Shown piece by piece: positions 1 to 12,875 of a stretch of 64,000 bases of DNA. The notes beneath the pieces are model-generated. The model was given only the letters and a program-made list of their open reading frames with translations. It did not search any database and was not told where the DNA came from. The position numbers were made by a program, and so were the translations under genes. Source of the DNA: Amaranthus tricolor (lineage: Eukaryota; Streptophyta; Magnoliopsida; Caryophyllales; Amaranthaceae). How positions within the stretch are numbered: position 1 is the first letter of the stretch; the number at the start of each line of letters is the position of its first letter. The DNA is taken from positions 5,132,501 to 5,196,500 of the forward strand of contig NC_080058.1 of NCBI RefSeq assembly GCF_026212465.1, read 5' to 3'.

Positions 1-1438
1 GTGGCAAGTAATGATAATGGGGAATAATCGAATAAATTGATGCTCTTGGATGAAACACTGAATACTTGTGAACTTGAGGATTGTAGAGAGAATACTTATT
101 TTTGTGTCTATAATATGTAAAATTGGACAACTTAGGATATAATGGGAAGATGATGATTGTTGGAATGAATTCGTAGAATTTTGATGATTTCTACGTAGTG
201 GTGAGGATTGGGATTTGAATGTTGTTATTACTAAATATGGTCAAAGTGGTGATATGAACCTAATTGTGAAATTGTAATTGTAGTAAAAGCTAATTCTCAC
301 AACTAAATTTGAGTAGTTTAGTGATCTTGGATGTGTAGTAGTCTTTTGAATATTTTAATGGACTAAAATTGTTATATTTGTTAGTTAGATGTATAAAGAA
401 GATAACGAGTATTGAGAATCCTCTAGGAGAATATTAACAACCTTAGATTCTTTTAATTGCTTAGAAATGACCTCATGGCATGAGTTGTTGGAGTATTAAG
501 AATAAAGTCTTAGTTAAGGTGTGGTGGCTAGAGTAGATGCAATGAGTTAAATAAACCTAGATTGTAGTATCGAACGCTTCGTTGTGATGTTATGTTTGTT
601 ATGCTCCAGGGGACGACGTCATCGAGGAACCTTTCTAGCGATCGCGGAGAAACGGACTTAGCTCCTTGAAGCATCTTTGGTGAGTAGTAGCAGTCCCTTA
701 AAAAGGGGTCTGGCCAGACTACAGTTTTTGAAAATGTTTTATTAAAGTTTGTGAAATTTATATTGTTGAGATAAATTTGTTTATGAATGATTAAGCTGAT
801 ATTGATATGGTCAATGGATCGGGCTTACGAGCTGGTCATTGACGGAGTGGTGAGACATTGTCTCCTATTCCCTTGTTTTGAGGTGAATTGTCATTCGAAT
901 ATTGACTAGCCTCAACCGAGAGTGACATAGCCTTAGAGCTATGGATATTCCTCTCAACTAGATTCCCTGTGCGCACATAGATCTAGAAAACTGATGTTGC
1001 TTTTAAACCTTTCTTTTGAATTACTGTGTTTTATTGTTTTGGATTGTTACTTCTCATTCAGTTTAATCTAATCCTCTGTTGTTTTCAAATTTTAGTTTGA
1101 TTACAGATCGAAACCGGCCGGGAACGATGGGTTAGCGATGTTGATTAGAGTGCCAAGGATATCATTTTGAGCTGAGCACGTGGGAATTTATAGTTTTGTA
1201 TAAGGATTTTGATAGATTTATATTAGTCTTGGTTGTGTTGGTTATATTGGACTCAAAGTGAATTGTATGATTACCTTATGTTTTAGTTAGGTGTTTGGTT
1301 TGAAAATTAACTGAGTTAATTACGTCAAAGAGCTGGTGACCCCTTTGCTCAAGTTTTGGAAGTGTGATTTAAGTTTCTTGGGAAATGAACCCCGTGATGA
1401 CCTTGTTTACTCAGTCAACGGTAAGTCGAGTTGTTACA
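1..1438 (-). mobile_element. probable LTR-retrotransposon remnant (LTR-like)
   Basis: No open gene is visible in this block. Read on the minus strand, it begins at 1438 with TGTAACAACTCGACTTACC, which resembles the start of many plant gypsy LTRs, and continues as moderately GC-rich, non-coding sequence (for example the GC-rich patch at 600-715). No second LTR, primer site or coding domain is visible, and the element would run off the left edge of the window. The call rests on the terminus only and could be wrong. Confidence 0.3.
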
Positions 1439-4400
1439 AAACTATACAGAAAAAATAAGTAGATGTGAACTTAAAAGGGGAGATGAAGCATAAAAAAATA
1501 CTGAAATGTGAAGCACGCACAACACTAGGACAAGATTTGAGGTTGAGAAATGAGTGTCTATGGTGCAAGCAAAGAGCTAAACTAAAATGCAAGTGCATAT
1601 TGAATAACAAAGTAAACAAGACAATAATAATATAAGATTTAAGATGGTTCACCAAATGAAGGCTACATCAACAATATCTAGATTAGGATTATATTTATAA
1701 TGTGTTTAGAGGATAAACAACAGAACTTGAAGAAATTACAATTGAGAGATTGATGGAGGAGAGAGATTTAATGTTAAGGAATAATAATTAAAAAAGGAGA
1801 GCTAATAAATGAGACTTTTGGCACATTAATAAATGCGATTGTGTGGTATTTATAAGAAAGCATAGGGCAAAAACATAGAAGTATCAATACAAAACAACAA
1901 ATGAGACAGAGCCAGCTGGCACCCGGCTCTTGTTCGAGCACTTGTAGCATGGGAACTTCTGATTAATCGTATTTCTTGATCAACTAGTCACTTGGTCCTC
2001 AATGCTCCCTTTAGCCATCCAACACTTATTCTAGTCTATTGCTTGCCTTGATTGTTGATGCCCAAGGCTACTCCAACCATTGATTGCACAAAACTTTGTA
2101 TACTATGATTATTCTCTTAATTTTTTATTACAATAACATTTGTGTTCTTCATTTGATTTATATTTTTCCCATAAATATTTACTGTCAATACAAGCATGAT
2201 CTAAGTTATCAATTAAAACTAGAGTGTTTAAGTTTGCATTGGAATACTGATTAACCATACAATATAATAAAAGAACAAAATAGTTTTAAATGACAATTTT
2301 ATATAGCTTTGTTAAATATAGCATTTTTACAAGTTAAATATGATTGTGTAACATTAAAAAAACTTTTATTACATTAGTTATGATTTTAAGTATCAAAGGT
2401 AAGTTTTTAAAAAGAATTTTATTACATTGAATATGTATAGCTAATAAAAATCTTTTTGAAAACTTTAGATAGTGATCTATGATTTGGTGACAACTTTTTT
2501 ACAACTTATACCAATTGTTACATTTCATCCGAACAATTTTAATGACGATAATATGCAATTGTATCTTTCTTTGAATAAATTTATATTTATACGTAGTTCT
2601 ATATATACTAACAACTTTATTTCATGTATTACACAAATTTCTATACTAATATGTATGTATGTGTATTTGTTGTTAGTTGCTCTATGTTTTCATTTACGTT
2701 TTGGTTTTCAATCATTGAATTTGGACATCATACAATATGAAAAAAGAATTGGAAATCCATATGTCAACTTTATAGAGCTTAGCTAAATGAAGAATTTATT
2801 TGTAGAATAAAATGTGATTATGTGATATTCCACGAGATTTTGTTACATTAATTTTGATATTAAGTATGAAAGATAAGTTTTTACAAAGATTTTATTACAT
2901 TAAATATATTTAAAAAGTTAAAATCTGAAAACTTTACATAGGTTTTGGCAACTATTTTACACTTAATAATTTGGTTCTAAAATATGAAATATTTTATATA
3001 ACAATGCATATTTTTTATGATATATATAAATTATCAATTTAAAGAATTTTAAAATTATACACGTTATTAAGTTAGAAAATGAAAAATGACATATTATTAG
3101 AGCTTTATCATGTGTTTTGATTTTATTAAAAATGAATAGAATATTGGATTATATGGGCAATATTTTTGCAAACATGTACCAACTTTAGCACAAAAGTTTT
3201 TAATAAATCATCAATTTCACAAAAAAATAGCTGAATTAATTGGGAAAAATATATATAATCAATCAATTATTTACTCAATCAAGCATTTATTATATTACTA
3301 AGAACAATTTATATCAATTAATTGCATTTTATTAAAAATATTATAATTTGATGACAACAATATGCAATTACATCTTTCTTTAAAATTTATATTTATATGT
3401 AATTTCATACTAATAAATTTCATATATATATATATAATAAAGAATATTTTTATATTCAAATAAAAATACATTTCTCAATAGTAAAGAAAACAAATATTTA
3501 TTAATCTGTACAATTTTAGAATTTTTGATGGATAAAAATAAACGTAATATCGACACGTGTCATTAAAAATAATACAGGTTTAGATTTTTCCAACTTCCAA
3601 TGCGAGCAACTCTAAAAGAGAATTCAAACTAATATATCCCCTATATTTTGTGACTAATATATCCTTCCTATGTTTTGTTTAAATTTGTTGCACTTTGTAT
3701 AATGTAGCAAATATAAAGAGATATATGGTAATAACAAAGAGAGCCAACAAATAAAGCTTGCATAATTTATTATTATCTTAATGAATAATGATAGGATTAA
3801 TCAAAGCCAAAGTGAGTTAGGTGATCTTTTACATAAAATTAGTTATTAAATCAATTAAATTATATATATTTTGAGAAATTAGTGGAGATCAAAGATTGTG
3901 AATGATGAAGATTTAATATTCAATATATTATCTTCAAACTACAATTTTTTAAGACAACTAATCTTGAAGTGTGAAAGATCACAATCATATAAAGAGGCAA
4001 GAAAACATAGAGTATTAAAAAGGATAATAATATACAACTCAAGAAGGAAGCAAGGCATAAAATTAAGTGTAAAATAATTAATTAATAATTAAAATTATTA
4101 TGAGTAAAGCATCAAAGTTAACAGCTTTCAATGAAATTTCAAATTACCACAACAAATGAATGGAAAAACAACAAGACAAGCATTTAAGTATTTGAGCACT
4201 TCCATGCCAATTTTGCTCCTATCAATGAATGATTCCTACCACTACTTAATCAATTCTTTATTTTAAAAATTAACAAATTCTTTAATTAATAAATAATTAA
4301 TATAATTATTAATTTCTCACCTCTTTCTAGTCAAATTTGTTATTCAAACATGAATATATAAAAATAATCAATGCAAGTTTTCAATTAAAAAAAGGAGGCA

Positions 4401-4745
4401 TGCATTTCTATATTTTTTTTTTAGAATTATTATTAATACATGTAAAGTTGAACCCTAGTCTAAGAGAAAACAATAACATTTAATTTAATTACAACAAAAC
4501 ACTATCTTCATTATAGCTATCATAAGAGCAAAATAAACATTTAGACACATTTTCTTAGCTTTGATTTGCTTTGCTTTCCTTCATTATTTTCTCTTTCTCT
4601 CACTACAAATTTAATTAACACCCAAAACATACAAATAACTACTATTTTTATTTTTTTAAAAATTTAGTTCATGATCATTAATTTCATAAAAAAGATGACT
4701 AATAATTTAATTTTATTTTACCTCAATAAAACCCATTATTTCTTG
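1439..4745. other. intergenic, AT-rich, no gene seen
   Basis: About 3.3 kb of AT-rich DNA downstream of the AHL gene at 4746-5618. The open frames here (for example 2472-2786) have low-complexity AT-driven composition and no recognisable domain. A G-box-like palindrome (GACACGTGTC) lies near 3553. The stretch at 1900-1960 contains a short GC-rich segment with phrases (gctcttgttcgagcac) that recur near 7800-7990 and 60720-60760, suggesting fragments of one dispersed repeat. Confidence 0.5.
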
Positions 4746-5618
4746 TTAAAAAGGAGGGCGACCACCATGATTCCATCCATAAGCTTCATGAGTATTATTA
4801 TTTCCTCCTCCATTATTAGGTAACATATTTGATGCTAAGTTGTACATTCCTAGGGCAGAAGATGGATCTGGTACTGTTCCTCCAATATTATGATGTTGTT
4901 GTCCTGAAGGGGACCCGGACCCGGTACCCATCTGGCCCGGACCCGCTTGTTCTTCCTCTTGTTCTTCCAATGGAAGTCGCTCATATGTAGCGTTGGAGAA
5001 TGTTGAAGCGATTACCATAACCGGGCCAGAGGCGATGAGTGGCCCCACCACGCATCCACCGACTACTTGACCTTGGCCTCCGGCCAAGTAGACGGTGAGA
5101 CCCGTGGAACCGGGTGGGGCGGGGCCTGGGAGGAAAGCTCCGGTAAGAGATAAGATCTCGAACTGTCCATGTAGGGCAACGACTGTAGCCCCTCCGGGCC
5201 CTGATGAGGGTTGTCGGATAGTGACGTTAGCGACGGTGCCTGTTGCGGATAAGACACAGACACCTCGTTGACGTCTTCTAGCGAAGCTGGCGATGCTATC
5301 AGCAACGTCAGCTCCGCTAGCTATCTCCATGACATGGGAACGAAGCGCGTTTGGGCTGTCCCGGGTCACAAAAATGGGAGGTTTGGGCTTATTTTTTGAC
5401 CCAGCTGGGCGCCCTCTAGGGCGTCTAGAGGGCGCCTCAACTGCACCTTCTTTAGGCTCATCGCTATTTTCTCGATCTTCATCATGAACTTGATGATGTT
5501 GGTGATGATCGTGATCAGCTCCCATGGAGATTCCTAGATCTGGCTTCACTTTCATCCCGGATGAAGTTGACTCTATCCCATGTAACCCTACTTGACCCGT
5601 CCACCATGGATTCGCCAT
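4746..5618 (-). CDS. AT-hook motif nuclear-localized protein, clade A (AHL19/AHL20-like)
   Basis: DNA-binding nuclear protein of 290 residues encoded by one exon, as is usual for clade-A (type I) AHL genes. I chose the ATG at 5618 because the protein then begins [14 protein letters not shown], the conserved start of the AHL19/20 group; an in-frame ATG at 5645 would add nine residues. A His/Asp-rich acidic stretch is followed by one type-I AT-hook ([17 protein letters not shown], residues 65-81), which binds the minor groove of AT-rich DNA. The PPC/DUF296 domain follows at about 92-215 (LRSHVMEI to ATYERLPLE), and a Gly/Asn-rich tail ends in GGRPPF. PPC domains form homo- or hetero-trimers and recruit transcription factors, and family members repress growth and flowering. 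The usual GRFEIL core reads GQFEIL (151-156). The family call is secure; the exact orthologue is not. Confidence 0.93.
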   Translation of the reverse strand: MANPWWTGQVGLHGIESTSSGMKVKPDLGISMGADHDHHQHHQVHDEDRENSDEPKEGAVEAPSRRPRGRPAGSKNKPKPPIFVTRDSPNALRSHVMEIASGADVADSIASFARRRQRGVCVLSATGTVANVTIRQPSSGPGGATVVALHGQFEILSLTGAFLPGPAPPGSTGLTVYLAGGQGQVVGGCVVGPLIASGPVMVIASTFSNATYERLPLEEQEEEQAGPGQMGTGSGSPSGQQHHNIGGTVPDPSSALGMYNLASNMLPNNGGGNNNTHEAYGWNHGGRPPF

Positions 5619-7206
5619 CTTTCTTCCTTTCCTTACCAAAATCAATCAAAAAGTCAACCACTATAGAATTACCCACAAAAAAAACCAGAATTCAATCACC
5701 TTATTTATGAATAAGTTGATTTCATATATAAAATTTACTTTTTTTTTCTACTCTCTTTTGAAGTACTATTTTGATATATATTTTTTAAATCTCTATCTAC
5801 TAGGAAGACGACTATATCATAGTATATGAGTTAGAAACTCTTCCTGTTTATGAGGTTTGGTGTTTTGTCTATGTTTTTTTTTTTTTTTTTTTCCTTTTTC
5901 TCACCCTCTCTAAATAATTATATAGTGATAAAAACCCAAGTATAAAAATGGATAATTGTGCTAATTAGTAGAAACCCTAGCACTAGCAATAAGGTTGGAT
6001 ATACTTTATGTCAAGGTTATGGGAAACCTTGAGGTGAAGGCATTCTTTGTTTTTACTATAACTTTTGCTACAAAGACTGTCCTACAGCTGTTTATTAAAA
6101 GGACAAAAAATTAGGGTTTTTTGTGATAATAGATGTGAGTAAGTTTAGTGAAAAACAACAGAGTTGTTGAAAAATTAGAGAAAAGTTGACTAACATATAA
6201 AAATTTGATAGCCTACTTAGGATGAAGTTAATTCTTCTTTTATGCGAGTTTTGTTGTGTACAAGCCTAATAACAAATTTATTAATTATATTTCATCCTAT
6301 TTTACCCATTAGTCTCATTTGTATTTGCTTCTTAATTTATAAGTTAAAACATAGTTATATGGGATCTTATTGATTCGTTTCAATACAAGAATTATTGATA
6401 TCAACTTTTTATAATATTTAATTAAGAATAAATTAGAAATATTAAAGATTAAAAAATTGTCTCAACAAGTGTGAAAAACTAAAATGGGACTATTAAGTTA
6501 AATTAAAAGTAGTATTAAAATTTAATGTAATATTTTATTTGTCTATTAGTAGTGAATAATGTAATCAAGTTTTTTTTGGTTTTATTAGGAGTGGACCAAA
6601 ATTCTGAGATAGGGTTATGTGCGCGTGAGTTGGTGGAAAGCACGTCGTTTTCATGCCCCTTGACATCTTAACCGATGGGTGCTGAACTGCTGATTGAGCT
6701 AATTTGGTTAATTTGTAATACCTAAGGATTTATTAGATGGAAAGAGCAAAATTTTTATATTTTTATATAAAGGTTACGTTTAAGATGTTGTAGAAGCACA
6801 TAATATAAATATTAAAGACGACTTTGATTGATGGTACTAATAGTGTTATTACTCGATTACTCTCGTAACAGATTAGACATTTTTTATTATGTAATATTAG
6901 GATTAAGGCATTTAGTTACTATATTTATATATGATAAATTTGCTAATTATAATGATATGGTGCAAATAAAATGTTGTCAAATTATAGGAAAAATAATGAG
7001 TATATTAACTGTAAATTTAATCGCATCCTTCTCTATGGGTATTGTCGTCTTTCTTTCCTCCTCGAACCCTAACTATAGTTTTTTATGAGTGGGATACACT
7101 GGGTATGATGGTGATAATATTAATTGTAAATTTGTTGGTTGATCATGCATGGATATATGACTGGTTACCTAAAAAGTTAATGAATACATTTGACACATTA
7201 TATTTA

Positions 7207-7330
<124 letters not shown>

Positions 7331-7802
7331 CAAATACATGGAACAATTGTATTGTTCTAAAAAGAAAGGAGTGTCTTACATAATGTGTTATTTATGCCAA
7401 GAGCTTATAAGACATTTTTTAGTGGATATTTGATTAATGTTTAGTGTTGACATTCAAAAGATTTACTACATTATATATGGACTGAAAATTCTCTAAAGAA
7501 TGTAATTTGCTCTCAATTTAACTCCTAAATTTATGGAGATATTCATGATGTGTGTTGAGTGTTTGATTGGCCCACTTGACCATGTTGATCATTAGCATTA
7601 CTAATATATTGGATTTTTATATATAAAGTTAAGAAGCAAAAAATCAAGCTAAGTAAAGAAAAGCACAAAATAAGTAATTGGCTATGTTTACAATGCTGAC
7701 ATATGCTTATATATTTAGCAAATTAAAGAGATCAATTCAAGAGTGCACAAAAACTGGTAGTTACATGCAAAGGCGACAACAGCAAAGAGCTTCTCGTTCC
7801 AA

Positions 7803-7866
7803 TACATTAGTTAGTGCTCATTCAAGCACATTAGTGCTCATTTGAGCACATTAGTGCTCATTCGTG
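7803..7866. repeat. short tandem repeat, about 22-bp unit
   Basis: Three near-identical units of the form acattagtgctcattcaagc occur in a row. Each contains an imperfect palindrome (gctcattcaagc, gctcatttgagc). Related phrases such as gctcgttcaagc continue to about 7990. Confidence 0.7.
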
Positions 7867-8416
7867 CAAAAGCAAATATGATTTTTGGTTTAAAATTTTA
7901 GGGTTGCTCGTTCAAGCCTAGTCCATACCCGTTTAAGCATAGTCTCGTTTGAGCAGTTGCTTGGACGAGGCTTCTTATTCATGTGATGCTTCTCATTCCA
8001 ATGCCTAATGCTCCACACTACTACAAGCATCAAATTCTTCTTGCCTTCCTTGCTTGATATTCCAAATCATAAAATCCAAAACCATATCCAAAAATTGGTA
8101 AGTCAGATTTTGGTGAAAATAGTCACCACTAGCTTTCAACATAGTTCTATAGTTACTATTATTATTAGGTTGATACACAGTAAAATAGTGTGAAATAAGT
8201 CTCAAGACTTTTACTATAATGATATGTCAGTCATTTTACACTCGAGTTTCCATTGAAGTCTGGAACATGAGCTGCAGTTAGCAAACAAGATACCCGACTT
8301 TCTAATTCTATAATAACTTTCATTCTTAATCCCGAAATAGTAATAGTTATATTATATGATATCGACCTGCTAATGTACTAACTCTAATCCTTCAACAACA
8401 CACATTTGAAATTTGA

Positions 8417-11400
8417 TCACCTAAGCACCCTACTAAGTTCGTCGATCATTCCCTGTAACACAACCGGTTTACGTATCAGACCATTCATCCCAATCTGCAA
8501 GCATCTCTCCCATATATTTTCCTCTGCACTTGCGGTCAGAGCTATTATTAATGGGCCACTTCGGCTATACAACTTCCTAATTCTCCTTGCAACTTCAAAG
8601 CCATCAATTTTGGGCATTTGAAGGTCAAGTAGCACAACCCTAAATGTGTTTGGTGACGGGGCCAAGGTCATTAGGCACTCATAGCCGGAAGAACTGGCTG
8701 ACACTTCACAGCCTAGCTTCTCAAGCAGTCTCTTCGTGACAGTCCGATTCACATTATCGTCATCAGCAATCAAGACTTTTAAGCCTCTGAACGAGTCTGG
8801 ATAAGTATGCTCTGATGCATTCGAATTTCCCTCGGAACTATATCTTGGTTGTTGAAATCGAAGAAGAAGAGTCATGCTTTGTGGTAAGCCATATGAGTTC
8901 GATGATATCCAAATATCACCTTGCATCATCTGTAATCAGAATGTAAGTAGTTAGATGTGAGTAAACGAATATGTTGAGCATAAATGCTGGGAAGAGAACA
9001 AGTTGCAAGTTGATGCTGAAGCCATCTTGGAGCATGGCCGTCTTAAAGAGGCATCAAGCCACCACCGAAATTTCGACACAGGCAACGCAGGCTGGCCACA
9101 GACCACGTATGAGCAAGAAGACACGCTGAGTGGTTTTTTCGACAAGTATTCTACATGTCAAAAGTGCAGCTTTCAATACTGATTTGTGTACTAACCGAGT
9201 TACTTGGCCTTGGGTACTTCTGTGAGATGCTAAGTGTGTCCAAGTCTGACTCGACTCTTACATAAAAAATTTCGATGATTTAGATCAAAACCAAGTGTCG
9301 AAGTGTCCATACCCATGTCAGCTCAAGGATTAGAAATGGGTACTTAATGTGAACTGAACCGTGCAGAACCCATCCTACAGGCCATTATCCTGGGCCAGGC
9401 TGAATTCCACCTCTCACAAAAAGGCTTCCCAAACCATATAGCTATAAACATCCAAGTTCTTGACTAGTCCATACTTTATGATAAGTCAAGCAGCTGGTCA
9501 CAGTCTATCATGATCTCATCCTAGCCTAATGCTGTGTTCGGATGCATGGAAATGGAAGGGAAGAAAGGAGAGAAAAATGGGGATGGGAATTCCATCATTT
9601 GGACAGCACAAGGGCAGAAGAGGAGGGGGGTGAAAGGAAGGGAATTGAAGGCAAGAACTCATTCACATTTTCAGCAAAACAAATCCTTCTAATGGAAACA
9701 TTTGGAAAGGAAACACAACACTGTCCCCTCCCTCCCCTCCTTTCCTTTCCTTCCTAAAATGCTATCCAAACATGAGCATGTTGGACACACACAGGTGAAC
9801 TAGTTTACAAAACCAAGTAGTGAATGATCATTACATGTGCCAAAATGTACATCATTCATAGCAATAATACACTGAACCTGCAAGTGCTATATAGAACACT
9901 CCTACCCTCCTCCCCCCTTTCCAATAGAACACATAATATACTATCCCCTTATCTTAGCTATAGTAAGGCAGCTCCAACTCTGCTAAGCAGCTGATGACAG
10001 GTTCCAATACCCACAAAAAGATGGTTTTAAGTTTCAGGCAAGAAATACTGGTTAAGCTGCAATGGAGAAAACAGCAAGGCTCCCAATATTTCTCACATAT
10101 GAGCACTGACGGGACTTGATGCTAAGCTTATCTTAGATTATACAATATTAAGGCTCAATTAGAGTTCAAAAAATGTATTTTTGGCTTCATCTTTGTGTGA
10201 TAAAATCATATAATCAACTTTAGTGGTATACATTGAATTTAAGAGTGTTCTAGAAACTTAAATATAATCTACTCCCTCTGATCCTTTGAATTTGTTATAG
10301 AATGTGACATCTCCCCTCACAATATGTCACTTTTAGTAGCAAACTTAAACAGACAGAGGAGAATCACAGAGAAACCAATGATTGGTGGTGGTGGCAATCT
10401 AATGATCTAATGCTTAAACCAGAATTGAACGACTATCCTAAGCTTCGGCGCAGTTAGTCACAAAATTGAAACATACTTGTCCACAAAAGTTTAAAGCAAA
10501 TTTTTAGAAACTTGATATCATAACGAAGTCATGCATGACGGTGTTAACTTATAACAATTTTAGCATGCTATTTAAGCTGCAATGTTTAGATTCAAATGTT
10601 GTTGCTAGAAAGGAAACTTTGAAACAGACCTGAGCTAGCCTTTTGCACATGCTGAAGCTCAGTATTTCCTTGTTTCCATCATTGTGGGTTCTCCTGATAG
10701 CATCTGCTGCCAAATCCCCACTTACGTCAAACTCGAACTTTATTTTGATGTATTCGTTAGCAGTAACTGATTTCCACATCCCCCATTTATCATTCTTTCC
10801 TTCACTGCCCTTTTCTTCAGAAACCCGAAAGATGATCAAACCTCCAATATCGGAAAGATGCAGTAGGTTGCCTACCATGTGTAGCAAGACCTGAAAAGTT
10901 CTTCTCTCATCACCAATTACCTGAGCAGGCAAAGTACTTAGAACATCAATAGAAAAACTGAAGCCTTGATAGACAGATAGACATTTGGCCAAGCAAGAAG
11001 CTTCCTTAATCATGGAATGCAGATTGAACGGCCTAATCTCCAACGGGAACCTTCCATTGTCTTTTGCAGATACCTCTGTTACGTCGTTTATCAAAGTTGA
11101 GATAACATTACCAGTCCTAACCATGGTGTCAACTACAATCCTCTGCTCACAATTCATATTACCTTCAAACATCGAAAGAAGGCCCAGGATTGAATGCATC
11201 GGTCTCCTCATTCCCTGACTCATTACCTTCTGAAAAGAATCTCTAGCTTGGTTTGCCATAATTGCATCCTTCTTAGCCTGCTGCAGAATGCAATTCCGCT
11301 CCTTTAGCTGATCTCTCATCAGCTGAGACTCTTCAAGAACGTTAGCATGAGAAAGAGCAACAGCAACTTGATCAGCAACCACTTCAACTATCTCTAAATC

Positions 11401-12348
11401 ATGATTGTTCCAACCCCTTCCATTTGAGCTTGGAAAAACCAAAACTAATATGGCATAAGATGTCTGGATAAATTCAGGTGTTCCACCTTTAAAATTAGAT
11501 ACATTAAGCATTGGCATCCGTATTGCCGCTACAGAACCGAGGGACTCTTCCAAACCAGCACTGCTTGCCATTCCCAGCCTTGAATCCGGCCTTAGAATCA
11601 TCACTCCTTTACTATTACAGATCTCTCTAACATCGCTATCATCTATCGGGATAATTCTAGGAAAGATATTTGAGGGGCTAGGTTTCAGCTCATGGGTCAA
11701 ATTCATAGCAGTCTTGTTACTATTTGGCATCCAAACAGCACAATTCTGCAAGTCCAATATACTTGAAAGTTCAACCAAAGTAGTCTCTAATATAGTGAGT
11801 TTATCAAGTGATTTCCTTATTTCTCGAGTAAGCATTCGAACATGCCAACTAGCTTCCTTCTTTCTCTTCATCATCCCAACTTCTTGGTCTAATTCCATAA
11901 CATTTTGAGTCAAAAAAACTTCTCTAACTTTCAATTTAAGTAAAAGAGGGATCAAAGTAAGAAGGGTAATCGCAGTGGCGCAAGAAACCAAAGCTGTTAG
12001 GAATTTGAATATTGTAAGTGACATCATAAGCTGGAATGAGTGAGGACCAAAATAAGTCCATCCATTGAGCAAATGGGTCATTCCACAAAGTACAATGAAA
12101 GCAATGAATTCAACCAGGACCCATTTAAAAGGTATATTTGCACAACTAATAAAGTAAATCAACTCAATGGGTATAGAGAAATAAGCAATAGCAATTAAAA
12201 AATCACTCACTTTTTGACATTCCATAATTAAGTTGATGCTCCAAAACCCTTCATCATCACAATTACAATTTGAGTATCCATAACCCAATGTGGATAAAGA
12301 TAGTATGAGAGTACAAACCAACAATCTAATGGCTACCACTCTCAACAT
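8417..12348 (-). CDS. EIN4: subfamily-2 ethylene receptor, EIN4-like (coding exons 10630-12348 and 8417-8929)
   Basis: Membrane ethylene receptor that signals in the ER through CTR1/EIN2. The exons join in phase 0 at CAG|GT (10630/10629) and TTACAG|ATG (8930/8929), giving 743 residues; EIN4/ETR2 proteins are usually about 765-775. An N-terminal hydrophobic leader, typical of subfamily 2, is followed by NCNC (C28, C30), the expected dimer disulphides. Three membrane helices (about 48-138) carry the copper/ethylene site C88 and H92 in [20 protein letters not shown] domain spans about 185-340. The degenerate kinase region keeps H385 ([10 protein letters not shown]), but the N-box Asn reads His ([10 protein letters not shown]490) and no glycine-rich ATP boxes are seen. 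The receiver (623-740) has D629-D631, the acceptor D675 (LLDLQMP), T705 and K727. Phrases such as GPHSFQLM and FKGGTPEF favour EIN4 over ETR2. The 1.7-kb intron holds two MITEs. Confidence 0.93.
9528..9780. mobile_element. MITE with GTGTTYGGAT-type inverted ends, in the EIN4 intron
   Basis: The left end ATGCTGTGTTCGGATGCATGG pairs imperfectly with the right end tgctatccaaacatgagcat. The interior is purine-rich on the left (ggaagggaagaaagg) and pyrimidine-rich on the right, so the element folds on itself. It resembles the elements at 26048-26380 and 61065-61414. The exact target duplication is not resolved. Confidence 0.6.
10273..10361. mobile_element. short Stowaway-like MITE in the EIN4 intron
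   Basis: The left end CTCCCTCTGATCCTTTGAA and the reverse complement of the right end (CTCCTCTGTCTGTTTAAGT) match over about 25 bp with several mismatches. CTCCCTC is the typical plant Stowaway/mariner terminus. A TA flank is visible on the left but not clearly on the right. Confidence 0.5.
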
Positions 12349-12375
12349 TGCATCAATAACACATTAATTCTCAAT

Positions 12376-12651
12376 CTACAAAGTAGAATTATATCCTTCT
12401 TTGAACCCTAAACAGAATCCAATTTCTGACAATGGAGCATAGAGTTGTCGAGAAAAACCTTTAACTACAAGCAATGAATTTACCCATTTGCAGGAAATCA
12501 ATTAATGAAAAACCCATGTTGGTGCAACTCCAAATCCAAATATTACCCACAATATCCCAGCCATTATTAACTCAAAACGATAATCTATACTTCATTTATC
12601 ATAACATCCAATATCTTAATAATTTGAAATAAAATTCAAGCGAAAACTAAC
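12376..12651 (-). other. probable 5'-UTR intron of the EIN4-like gene
   Basis: A good donor (CAG|GTTAGT) lies at 12652/12651 and an acceptor (CTTTGTAG|ATTG) at 12376/12375, 27 bases before the ATG. Plant ethylene-receptor genes often have a leader intron. This is inferred from splice consensus only. Confidence 0.45.
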
Positions 12652-12865
12652 CTGAATTGATTCTTGTGAGCAAGAGTAGAAAAAACTCACGAATTATGTA
12701 GTTTGGGTTTTCGAATTCAGCAATAAAGCTCAAAGTTTAGCATATGTAAAAGGAATAAGAAGATTACAGTAACCGTTAGACCCAGTAGCTTTTTCTTGAA
12801 GCTAAAATGGGACAAAATTGAAGATTGTGAGAGTAGTTTTTAAGAAATCCAAGTACCCAGAAAGA

Positions 12866-12875
12866 TTTATAAATA
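12866..12875 (-). promoter_or_regulatory. possible TATA box of the EIN4-like gene
   Basis: TATTTATAAA on the minus strand, about 520 bp before the ATG and about 215 bp before the proposed leader-intron donor. The position is plausible for a start site near 12835, but only the sequence motif supports it. Confidence 0.35.

Noticed and set aside
10643..11908. Plus-strand frames inside the ethylene receptor exon
   Set aside because: They lie antisense to a well-conserved coding exon and show no domains.
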